The position numbers and the translations under genes are program-made. Shown here piece after piece: positions 1-5,007 of a stretch of DNA of 5,007 nt. Within the stretch, counting starts at the first letter, position 1; every line of letters begins with the position of its first letter. The DNA comes from CAG-841 sp963614875 (GTDB taxonomy: Bacteria; Bacillota; Clostridia; Oscillospirales; CAG-272): contig CAVEFC010000056.1 of assembly GCA_963614875.1 (NCBI GenBank), positions 1 through 5,007 on the forward strand, given 5' to 3'. Under the pieces are notes generated by a model, which saw only the letters and a list, made by a program, of their open reading frames with translations, was not told the DNA's origin and searched no databases.

Positions 1-1040
1 CGGTATATATAGAGCCGCTTGACGAGGACTGCGACATAAATTCAGCCTATGCCGCCGCAAAAAACACCTTCGGCGTAGCCGCCGTCACACGCGCAATCGA
101 AGCGGAAAAGAATATCGACAAAATAACCGAAACGGCAAAAACCGCGTTTATCCCTTATCTTGAAGGCTACGGAACGTTCAAGGTCGAAGGCAAGCGTTCG
201 GACAAAGCCTTTCCGCTGACCTCTCCCGAAATCGCAGCCGAGGTCGGCGCCGCGATTCTCGAAGGGACAAACGGAAAAATAAAGGTTGACATTCACAATC
301 CCGAGGTCGTTGTGAGAGTAGAAATCCGCGACAAAGCCGCATATCTCTGCGCCGGTCAGGAACGAGCCGTGGGCGGTATGCCGACGGGCAGCAACGGCAG
401 GGGACTTCTTCTGCTTTCCGGCGGAATAGATTCGCCCGTCGCGGGATATATGATGGGCAAGCGCGGCGTTCTTATAGAAGGACTTCATTTTGAAAGCTTC
501 CCTTATACGAGCGGGCGCGCAAAGCAAAAGGTTGTGGAGCTTGCCGAAATACTTTCGGATTATACGGGCGAAATTCATCTTCACGTCGTATCGCTCACGA
601 AAATTCAGGAGGCGCTCCGCGACGCCTGCGAGGAGGATTATTTCACCCTGCTCCTCCGCCGCTCGATGATGAGAATAGCCGAGCGCGTTTCCGAAGAATA
701 CAAGTGCGAGGCGATAATCACCGGCGAATCGCTCGGTCAGGTGGCAAGCCAGACGATGCAGGCGCTCGGCGTGACGAATATTATGGCTCATCGCCCCGTT
801 TTTCGTCCGCTTATAGGAATGGACAAGGAAGAAATCGTTGAAATATCGCGCAGAATAGGCACCTTTGAAACCTCCATTCTGCCCTTTGAGGATTGCTGTA
901 CCGTATTTACGCCACGCCATCCGAGAACAAGACCGGAGCTGTGGAAGGTAGAACGCGAGGAGGCAAAGCTCGATCTTGCTCCGCTTGAGGACGAAGCCTT
1001 CCGTACACTTTCCACAATAGTAGTGGGCAGAAAATCTTGA
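1..1040 (+). CDS. thiI: tRNA 4-thiouridine synthase ThiI, short form, 5'-truncated by the window edge
   Basis: The visible frame starts at base 3 and gives 345 residues ending at TGA 1038-1040; the true start lies upstream, and about 50 residues of the N-terminal ferredoxin-like domain are probably missing. ThiI adenylates uridine 8 of tRNA and transfers sulfur from a cysteine desulfurase persulfide; it can also feed thiamine thiazole synthesis. Seen: a THUMP-type RNA-binding region (visible residues about 36-125, with FKVEGKRSDKAFPLTSPE), then a PP-loop ATPase signature SGGIDSP at 139-145 (bases 417-437), the ITGESLGQVASQT motif around 239-251, and the EDCCTVFTP motif with Cys298/Cys299, the region holding the conserved ThiI cysteine. 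The protein stops soon after, so it lacks the C-terminal rhodanese domain of the E. coli enzyme and matches the roughly 400-residue Bacillus/Clostridia form, which receives sulfur from a dedicated NifS-like desulfurase. That desulfurase often lies just upstream, outside this window. No terminator follows, and the stop codon is inside the next promoter. Confidence 0.95.
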   Translation, partial: VYIEPLDEDCDINSAYAAAKNTFGVAAVTRAIEAEKNIDKITETAKTAFIPYLEGYGTFKVEGKRSDKAFPLTSPEIAAEVGAAILEGTNGKIKVDIHNPEVVVRVEIRDKAAYLCAGQERAVGGMPTGSNGRGLLLLSGGIDSPVAGYMMGKRGVLIEGLHFESFPYTSGRAKQKVVELAEILSDYTGEIHLHVVSLTKIQEALRDACEEDYFTLLLRRSMMRIAERVSEEYKCEAIITGESLGQVASQTMQALGVTNIMAHRPVFRPLIGMDKEEIVEISRRIGTFETSILPFEDCCTVFTPRHPRTRPELWKVEREEAKLDLAPLEDEAFRTLSTIVVGRKS

Positions 1041-1065
1041 CACATAATATATTTTGTGATATTAT
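1037..1065 (+). promoter_or_regulatory. Sigma-A type promoter with extended -10, upstream of the minD-like gene
   Basis: A perfect -35 box TTGACA (1037-1042) is followed by a 17-base spacer and TATTAT (1060-1065), a one-mismatch -10 box. TG at 1057-1058 sits one base before the -10, giving the extended -10 pattern. Transcription would start near 1072, leaving a leader of about 25 bases before the ATG at 1098. The -35 contains the thiI stop codon (TGA 1038-1040), so the promoter is packed against the upstream gene. Spacing and boxes are read directly from the sequence; promoter activity is inferred. Confidence 0.75.
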
Positions 1066-1083
1066 AAAATAATCTCAACGGTG

Positions 1084-1090
1084 AAAGGAG
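1084..1090 (+). promoter_or_regulatory. Ribosome binding site deciding the minD-like start codon
   Basis: AAAGGAG at 1084-1090 is a strong Shine-Dalgarno sequence. It ends one base before a GTG (1092) but seven bases before the in-frame ATG at 1098. Seven is a normal spacing and one is too short, so ATG 1098 is chosen as the start. Confidence 0.8.
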
Positions 1091-1097
1091 CGTGTCT

Positions 1098-1886
1098 ATG
1101 CCCGAAGCAGTATTCCGTCCGTCAAGGATAATACTTTTCACCTCCTGCAAGGGCGGAGTGGGAAAATCCACCGTGTGTGCGAATCTTGCAATGTCGCTTG
1201 CCCTGCGCGGAAAATCCGTGCTTATGATAGACTGCGACTTCGGAAGCCGATGTCTTGATCTTATCGCCGGCTTTTCGGACAGCGTCGTCTACGACATAGC
1301 GGACGCCGTTCTCGGCAGAGTTCCGCCCGAAAAAGCCGTCGTGCGCGACGGCAGAACAGACAAGCTGTTTTTTATAGCCGCGCCCTACAGCTTCGACAAC
1401 AGAATGAACATTTTCTCGTTCAGACGGACGGTTGCGGCATACGCCGGCTGCGGAAAATACGATTATATCTTCATAGATACTCCCGGCGGAATAGGCGAGC
1501 CTCTGGCGTTTGCCTCGTCCGTTGCCGATACCGCCTATATAGTGACCTCTCCGACGCGCGCGTCGGTCAGAGCCGCCGACAAAACAGCCGCCTTCCTTTA
1601 CGACAGAGGCGTAAGACACCTCCGGCTGATAATAAATCAGGTCACGGGAAAACGCGCATCAAGCGAAAAGCTCCGTCTTATAAGCATAATCGACGGCGCG
1701 GCGGTAAAGCTTATCGGCGCCGTTCCCTACGATCCCGAGCTTATCCGCGCAGGCGACGAGGGAAAGCTTACCGATGAGCTTTACAGCAAAAACGTCACCC
1801 GCGCCTTCGACAATATCGCCGCGCGCACCGAAGGAGAACAGATCCCGCTGTTTTATAAAATAAGAAGACTGAAAAACCTCAGGTAA
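1098..1886 (+). CDS. minD: MinD-type deviant Walker A ATPase (septum-site determining protein family)
   Basis: This 262-residue protein belongs to the ParA/MinD family of dimerising ATPases and is most like MinD, which binds the membrane when ATP-bound and positions cell-division or polar factors. Seen: deviant Walker A KGGVGKST at 18-25 with the signature lysines K18 and K23; switch I region MIDCDFGSRCLDLI at 43-56, matching the MinD pattern DxDxGxRNLDLI except that Asn is Cys52; VVYD at 63-66, as in MinD; Walker B YDYIFIDTPGG at 121-131; the SPTRASVRAAD segment at 151-161, matching the MinD SVRD region. The C-terminal tail from IPLFYKIRRLKNLR (249-262) has alternating hydrophobic and basic residues, as expected for the MinD membrane-targeting helix. 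Length is typical (about 265-270). It has its own promoter and is followed 23 bases later by the MgsA-like gene. No minC or minE is adjacent, so a role other than classical Min oscillation is possible; a MinD-like or flagellar-type paralogue is the main alternative. Confidence 0.88.
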   Translation: MPEAVFRPSRIILFTSCKGGVGKSTVCANLAMSLALRGKSVLMIDCDFGSRCLDLIAGFSDSVVYDIADAVLGRVPPEKAVVRDGRTDKLFFIAAPYSFDNRMNIFSFRRTVAAYAGCGKYDYIFIDTPGGIGEPLAFASSVADTAYIVTSPTRASVRAADKTAAFLYDRGVRHLRLIINQVTGKRASSEKLRLISIIDGAAVKLIGAVPYDPELIRAGDEGKLTDELYSKNVTRAFDNIAARTEGEQIPLFYKIRRLKNLR

Positions 1887-1892
1887 ATCACG

Positions 1893-1905
1893 AAAGGAGA
1901 TCTCC
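1893..1905 (+). promoter_or_regulatory. Ribosome binding site of the MgsA-like gene, inside a 10-base palindrome
   Basis: AAAGGAGA (1893-1900) is a near-ideal Shine-Dalgarno sequence with its end nine bases before the ATG at 1910. Its GGAGA half forms the perfect palindrome GGAGATCTCC (1896-1905). As an RNA hairpin it would have only three pairs and a four-base loop, so strong occlusion of the site is unlikely. Confidence 0.7.
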
Positions 1906-1909
1906 CAGA

Positions 1910-2344
1910 ATGGAAATAGCGTTGATAGCAAACGACACAAAAAAAGAGCTTATGACTCAGTTCTGCATCGCTTATTGCGGCGTGCTTGCAAAGCATAATC
2001 TTTGCGCCACCAAAATGACCGGCAGACTTATTTCCGAAGCGACAGGCCTTAAAATAGAACACGTCCTTCCCGGCAGGCAGGGCGGCGTTCAGCAGATATC
2101 CTCGCGTATAGAATACAACGAGATCGACGCGGTGGTTTATTTCCACGATCCCGCCGATGAATTCGACGTAAACGACAACTCGCTTATCCGCAAGTGCGAC
2201 GCAAACAACGTCCCGATAGCGACGAATATCGCAACGGCAGAGCTTGTGATTACCGCCATCGACCGCGGTGACCTCGACTGGCGCGAAATCGTCAATCCCA
2301 GCTCTGACTACAATCGCAAAAAACGCGAGCAGGGATCAAAATAA
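1910..2344 (+). CDS. Methylglyoxal synthase-fold protein, probably without MgsA activity
   Basis: The 144-residue protein has the length and overall pattern of MgsA, which converts dihydroxyacetone phosphate to methylglyoxal and phosphate. Seen: MEIALIANDTKK at the N-terminus (MgsA: ALIAHDxKK), CATKMTG at 32-38 (MgsA: YATGTTG), SEATGLKIE at 42-50, PGRQGGVQQI at 54-63 (MgsA: SGPxGGDQQI), YFHDP at 77-81, and IRKCDANNVPIATNIATAE at 93-111, which closely follows the MgsA IPxATNxATAE block. Against the E. coli active site as I recall it, Asp71 (catalytic base) is Val60, His19 is Asn8, and the loop carrying His98 is two residues shorter with no His. Ser65 is Pro54 and Gly46-Thr47 are Lys35-Met36. 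Lys23 (K12), Thr45 (T34), Thr48 (T37), Gly66 (G55) and Asp91 (D80) remain. The frame is intact and the fold core conserved, so this looks like a repurposed paralogue rather than a decaying gene; what it binds is unknown. It follows the MinD-type gene by 23 bases, in the same operon. An automated pipeline would probably call it mgsA. Confidence 0.85.
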   Translation: MEIALIANDTKKELMTQFCIAYCGVLAKHNLCATKMTGRLISEATGLKIEHVLPGRQGGVQQISSRIEYNEIDAVVYFHDPADEFDVNDNSLIRKCDANNVPIATNIATAELVITAIDRGDLDWREIVNPSSDYNRKKREQGSK

Positions 2345-2366
2345 CAAATATTTATCAAAGAAATCC

Positions 2367-2400
2367 AAGTCCGCTTCGGCAGCAGTGCAGAAGCGGACTT
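2367..2400 (+). terminator. Perfect 11-bp hairpin before htpG: weak terminator or attenuator
   Basis: AAGTCCGCTTC (2367-2377) pairs exactly with GAAGCGGACTT (2390-2400) across a 12-base loop, in which two further GC pairs are possible (2379-2380 with 2387-2388). Only TTT C follows (2399-2402), not a full U-tract, so it may terminate inefficiently, or act instead as an RNA-stability or processing structure. It lies 22 bases after the MgsA-like stop and 48 bases before htpG. The hairpin itself is certain; the function is inferred. Confidence 0.6.
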
Positions 2401-2430
2401 TCACCGAATATATCTTTTCGGATAAAAACA

Positions 2431-2438
2431 GGAAAGGA
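2431..2438 (+). promoter_or_regulatory. Ribosome binding site of htpG
   Basis: GGAAAGGA at 2431-2438 is the only Shine-Dalgarno-like sequence upstream of ATG 2449, with ten bases between them, which is slightly long. Two out-of-frame ATGs at 2439 and 2442 lie in between, directly against the site, and open only a seven- or six-codon frame that stops at 2460-2462. The htpG start at 2449 is kept because the conserved N-terminus begins soon after it. Confidence 0.65.
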
Positions 2439-2448
2439 ATGATGATTT

Positions 2449-4272
2449 ATGTCCGAAATTGAAAAAGGCGGAATTTCCGTTCAAACGGAACACATTTTCC
2501 CCATTATAAAAAAGTGGCTCTACTCGGAGAAGGAAATTTTCCTCCGCGAGATAATGTCAAACTCCGTTGACGCCATAACAAAGCTCCGCAGGCTGTCCTC
2601 TCTCGGAGAAGCGGATTTTTCTTCAGAGAATTTCAGAGTCGACGTAACGGTTGACAAGGACGCAAAAACCCTTACAATCTCCGACAACGGCATAGGAATG
2701 ACCGAAGACGAGCTGAAAAAGTACCTGTGCAATATCGCGCTTTCCGGCGCTATGGACTTCATATCGAAATATGAAGGCTCGGAAGAAAACGGCACGGGAA
2801 TAATCGGTCACTTCGGGCTCGGATTTTACTCCGCATTTATGGCTGCCGATACGGTGGAGGTCGTTACAAAATCCTATACGGACTCCCCCGCTGTGCACTG
2901 GACATGCTCCGAATCCGGCGAATACGAAATATCCGCGGGAGAAAGAGAAACGCACGGCACAGACGTTATAATGCACATAAATTCCGAAAGCGAAGAATAT
3001 CTCGATTATCACAGAGTGCTTGCCGTGCTTCAGAAATACTGCTCGTTTATGACGGAGGATATCTATCTTCACGGCGGCGACGATGACTGCGGCAAAGAAG
3101 AAAAGCCGATAAACGACAAATATCCGCTGTGGCAGAAATCGCCCTCGGAATGTACGGAGGAGGAATACAAAGAGTTTTATTCAAAGGTATTCCCCGGCAA
3201 GCGCGATCCGCTTTTCCACATTCACATAAACGCCGATTATCCGCTCAACTTCAAGGGAATTCTCTATTTCCCCAGAATAGACAGCGAATTCGAATCGCTC
3301 GAAGGCGAAGTAAAGCTGTATTACAATTCGGTTTTCGTTGCGGACAACATAAAAGAGGTCATACCCGAATATATGCTTATGCTCTGCGGCGTGCTTGACT
3401 GCCCCGACCTTCCGCTCAACGTTTCGAGAAGCTATCTGCAGAACAGCTCCTATGTAAGCAAGATAAGCGCACACATTTCAAAAAAGGTCGCCGACAAGCT
3501 GACGTCCATGGCGAATACCGAGCGCGAAGCTTACGAAAAAATATGGGGCGACATAAGAACGTTTATCGAATACGGCTGTCTTAAAGACAGAAAATTCAAC
3601 GAAAAAGTAAAGGACGCCGTTCTCTTCCGCGATACTGACGACAAATGCGTAACCCTTTCGGAATATCTTGAAGAAGCAAAGGAAACCCACGAAAAAACCG
3701 TATATTACACAACCGACAAAACGGCTCAGGCGCAGTACATTGCAATGTTCCGCGCCAAAGGATTCCGCGTATGCGTGCTTGACACGGTTATAGATTCTCA
3801 GTATATCACGATGCTCGAACGCGAAAACGACGGATTGAAATTCCTGCGCGTCGATTCCGATATATCGGGCGCGCTTTCCGACAAGGACGCGGAAGCAACC
3901 GACAGCGAAGCGCTCAAAGCCGCGTTTGTAAAAGCGTCGGGCGACGACAAGCTTGAAGTAAAATTCGCAAAGCTGGACGACGAAAATGTCCCCGCGATGC
4001 TCGGAACCTCGGAGGAAAGCCGTCGTTTTGAGGATATGATGCGTATATACGGCATAGATCCGCAGACAATGCCGCAGAAAGCGGTGCTTACGGTAAACAC
4101 CGCAAGTCCGCTTATAAAATCGCTTGAAGAAAAGCTTTCGGCAGGCGACGAAAAAGCAGACGTTATAGCAAAAAGCATATACCGTCTTGCAACGCTTTCG
4201 TTCCGCCGTCTTTCCGGCGACGAAATGAAAGCCTTCCTTTCCGAAAGCTACGATATTCTTAAAATGATATGA
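2449..4272 (+). CDS. htpG: Molecular chaperone HtpG (bacterial Hsp90)
   Basis: HtpG is the cytoplasmic, homodimeric, ATP-driven Hsp90 chaperone that remodels client proteins. The 607-residue product is complete (E. coli about 624). Seen in order: an N-terminal GHKL ATPase domain (about 9-205) with LYSEKEIFLREIMSNSVDA containing catalytic Glu34, Mg-binding Asn38 and Asp41; ISDNGIGMT with the adenine-binding Asp79; the lid with IALSGA at 96-101 (SGA as in Firmicutes proteins; E. coli has AKSGT); and IGHFGLGFYSAF at 119-130. The middle domain (about 206-480) carries DLPLNVSRSYLQ, with Arg327, the catalytic-loop arginine that contacts the ATP gamma-phosphate, and Gln331. The rest (about 490-607) is the dimerisation domain and ends without extension. 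No key residue is missing. No CIRCE element (TTAGCACTC-N9-GAGTGCTAA) is present upstream, so HrcA control is not indicated; transcription may come through the 2367-2400 hairpin from the minD promoter or from a weak promoter I cannot define. It is followed closely by a membrane protein gene. Confidence 0.97.
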   Translation: MSEIEKGGISVQTEHIFPIIKKWLYSEKEIFLREIMSNSVDAITKLRRLSSLGEADFSSENFRVDVTVDKDAKTLTISDNGIGMTEDELKKYLCNIALSGAMDFISKYEGSEENGTGIIGHFGLGFYSAFMAADTVEVVTKSYTDSPAVHWTCSESGEYEISAGERETHGTDVIMHINSESEEYLDYHRVLAVLQKYCSFMTEDIYLHGGDDDCGKEEKPINDKYPLWQKSPSECTEEEYKEFYSKVFPGKRDPLFHIHINADYPLNFKGILYFPRIDSEFESLEGEVKLYYNSVFVADNIKEVIPEYMLMLCGVLDCPDLPLNVSRSYLQNSSYVSKISAHISKKVADKLTSMANTEREAYEKIWGDIRTFIEYGCLKDRKFNEKVKDAVLFRDTDDKCVTLSEYLEEAKETHEKTVYYTTDKTAQAQYIAMFRAKGFRVCVLDTVIDSQYITMLERENDGLKFLRVDSDISGALSDKDAEATDSEALKAAFVKASGDDKLEVKFAKLDDENVPAMLGTSEESRRFEDMMRIYGIDPQTMPQKAVLTVNTASPLIKSLEEKLSAGDEKADVIAKSIYRLATLSFRRLSGDEMKAFLSESYDILKMI

Positions 4273-4274
4273 GG
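4270..4274 (+). promoter_or_regulatory. Ribosome binding site of the membrane protein gene, overlapping the htpG stop
   Basis: TGAGG at 4270-4274 contains both the htpG stop codon (TGA 4270-4272) and a GAGG Shine-Dalgarno core nine bases before ATG 4284. This overlap favours translational coupling between the two genes. Confidence 0.6.
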
Positions 4275-4283
4275 TAACAGAAA

Positions 4284-4850
4284 ATGAGCAAAAGTCTTTA
4301 CAAAGGTATTCCGTTCAAGGAAGAAGAGGAGGCAAACGAGCATTTTTCGCAGTTTGCGGTGGAATGTAAGCCGACAAAAAACGATAAGCTGACGCGCTTT
4401 TTCCTCACTGTGCTGTATATTGCTTTCGCGGGCGGATACGTTGCGCTGTTTACGGTTGCGGTGAAAATCCCGTATGTCATAGCCATTCTGCCGTTCTTCC
4501 TCTGGATGCTGTGGTATTTCACATGGAAGCACACGCAGAGAGAATATGTCTACATCGTCTGTCGCGGCGTGTTCTACGTTTATTCCGTAAACGGCTACGG
4601 CAACGCAAAGGAGGTTTTCAAAGCAGGCGTTTCTTCGTTTGAAAGCGTCGCTCCAGCGGATATGATAAATGTCACAGCCGACAAAAAGCTTATGTACTGC
4701 TCCTCTCCCGACGTGCGCGAGCTTTACTGTGCCGTACTTTCCGAAAACGGCAGAAATACTCTGGTTTATTTCGATCCTTCGTCAAAGCTTTTGTCTTCGC
4801 TCCGTTATTACGGCGGAGAAAACGTCATCGTTACACAGGTTTCAAGATAA
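4284..4850 (+). CDS. Uncharacterised protein with two predicted membrane helices
   Basis: I do not recognise a function for this 188-residue protein. Seen: a charged N-terminus (about 1-38, with a KEEEEA acidic stretch and no signal peptide), then two hydrophobic segments at about 39-60 (rich in F, L, A, V, G) and 62-81 (Pro- and Trp-containing, ending WYFTW), separated only by a short turn, so the chain probably forms a helical hairpin with both ends on the same side. By the positive-inside trend (K29, K32, K35, R38 before; K82, H83, R86 after) both ends are probably cytoplasmic. The remaining 105 residues look like a soluble, beta-rich domain (REYVYIVCRGVFYVYSV, then alternating hydrophobic strands), with four Cys at 28, 93, 142 and 152. 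The two-helix-then-EY-x-Y-x layout recalls the clostridial DUF6106 family, but that is a weak impression. It starts 11 bases after htpG and is ended by a strong terminator, so it is the last gene of the operon. A co-translated partner or client of HtpG is possible but unproven. Confidence 0.85.
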   Translation: MSKSLYKGIPFKEEEEANEHFSQFAVECKPTKNDKLTRFFLTVLYIAFAGGYVALFTVAVKIPYVIAILPFFLWMLWYFTWKHTQREYVYIVCRGVFYVYSVNGYGNAKEVFKAGVSSFESVAPADMINVTADKKLMYCSSPDVRELYCAVLSENGRNTLVYFDPSSKLLSSLRYYGGENVIVTQVSR

Positions 4851-4857
4851 GCCGCAT

Positions 4858-4894
4858 AAAAAAACAAGGCGTCCGCCGGACGCCTTGTTTTTTT
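4858..4894. terminator. Strong bidirectional intrinsic terminator
   Basis: A 17-bp perfect stem (4858-4874 with 4878-4894) closes a three-base GCC loop. The eleven inner pairs include the GC-rich core GGCGTCC/GGACGCC, and the outer pairs are seven A against seven T (T-tract 4888-4894). The A-run on the left supplies a U-tract for leftward transcription, so the structure can end both the rightward operon and a leftward gene. It begins eight bases after the membrane protein stop. Confidence 0.95.
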
Positions 4895-5007
4895 ATTTCA
4901 GTTCCGTTTTCTTTATTCTTTTTTTCATCTTGCGGACGTCCGAAAGCATCTTTACGGCGTCCCGCAGAACTCTTACCTTCGATTCTCTGTGATTGATTAT
5001 CTTCACG
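4893..5007 (-). CDS. C-terminal end of an unidentified leftward gene, cut by the window edge
   Basis: On the minus strand a frame runs from the window edge to TAA at 4895-4893, giving 37 complete residues that begin VKIINHRESKVRVL and end in a Lys-rich tail (MKKRIKKTELK). The segment reads as a basic amphipathic helix, plausible as a protein C-terminus. The stop falls inside the T-tract of the bidirectional terminator, exactly where a convergent gene should end, and this is the main support. A second minus-strand frame is also open here, and 37 residues are too few to identify a family, so no function is given. The gene continues to the right of this window. Confidence 0.5.
   Translation of the reverse strand, partial: VKIINHRESKVRVLRDAVKMLSDVRKMKKRIKKTELK

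Noticed and set aside
312..1040. A shorter thiI starting at ATG-like codon 312
   Set aside because: The same frame is open to the left edge and the upstream part carries the THUMP motif, so 312 is internal to a gene cut by the window.
42..1043. A 333-codon open frame on the minus strand opposite thiI
   Set aside because: It lies fully antisense to a clearly recognised ThiI, its translation is rich in Cys, Arg and Phe with no family resemblance, and it has no suitable ribosome binding site context; it is a shadow of codon bias.
1092..1886. GTG 1092 as the start of the MinD-type gene
   Set aside because: It sits one base after the AAAGGAG sequence, too close for initiation; ATG 1098 has seven-base spacing.
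2268..2462. A 64-codon frame overlapping the end of the MgsA-like gene, the hairpin and the htpG start
   Set aside because: It overlaps two well-supported genes in another frame, its interior reads as low-complexity Lys/Ser, and its only good ribosome binding site lies near its end and serves htpG.
2439..2462. A seven-codon mini-frame overlapping the htpG start, considered as a leader peptide
   Set aside because: Its ATG directly touches the AAGGA sequence with no spacing, so initiation there is unlikely.
3798..4178. A Ser-rich minus-strand frame opposite the end of htpG
   Set aside because: It is the antisense reading of GAA/TCC-rich HtpG codons, with a repetitive Ser/Phe composition and no homology signal.
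4933..4942. Palindrome CGGACGTCCG near the right edge, considered as an operator or a repeat of the terminator core
   Set aside because: It lies within the probable leftward coding frame, is short, and its similarity to the terminator stem is limited to a few GC-rich bases.
4669..4992. A 107-codon plus-strand frame across the end of the membrane protein gene and the terminator
   Set aside because: It runs through the strong terminator stem and overlaps a better-supported gene; the Phe run comes from the T-tract.

Overview
The window looks like chromosomal DNA of a low-to-mid GC member of the Bacillota, most likely class Clostridia. The signs are strong AAAGGAG-type ribosome binding sites, a sigma-A type promoter, frequent ATA and AGA codons, a rhodanese-less ThiI, a Firmicutes-style HtpG (SGA and NVSRSYLQ motifs), and a minD gene beside an mgsA family gene. 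That placement cannot go below class level by eye. No phage, transposon, CRISPR array, RNA gene or defence module was seen.

Layout, left to right. Bases 1-1040 hold the 3' part of thiI (tRNA 4-thiouridine / thiamine sulfur transfer). A strong promoter with TTGACA and an extended -10 begins inside the thiI stop codon (1037-1065) and drives a MinD-type ATPase (1098-1886). Next comes a protein with the methylglyoxal synthase fold (1910-2344) that appears to have lost the catalytic Asp and both substrate-binding His. A 104-base gap with an 11-bp perfect hairpin (2367-2400) precedes htpG, the bacterial Hsp90 chaperone (2449-4272). Eleven bases later, with its ribosome binding site overlapping the htpG stop, lies a small protein with two predicted membrane helices (4284-4850). 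A 17-bp bidirectional terminator (4858-4894) separates this rightward block from what is probably the C-terminal end of a leftward gene entering from the right edge (4893-5007).

All four complete genes point rightward and are probably transcribed from the 1037-1065 promoter, with the hairpin before htpG able to reduce or tune read-through. The functions do not form one obvious pathway: tRNA modification, membrane or cell-division positioning, a metabolic-fold protein, a chaperone and an unknown membrane protein. The most interesting points are the catalytically degenerate MgsA-like protein and its partner, a MinD with no minC or minE beside it. From memory, clostridial genomes often carry minC-minD-minE-rodA-mgsA, so this pair may be a remnant of that cluster in which the MgsA member has changed function. 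I found no convincing evidence of a wholly new multi-gene system.
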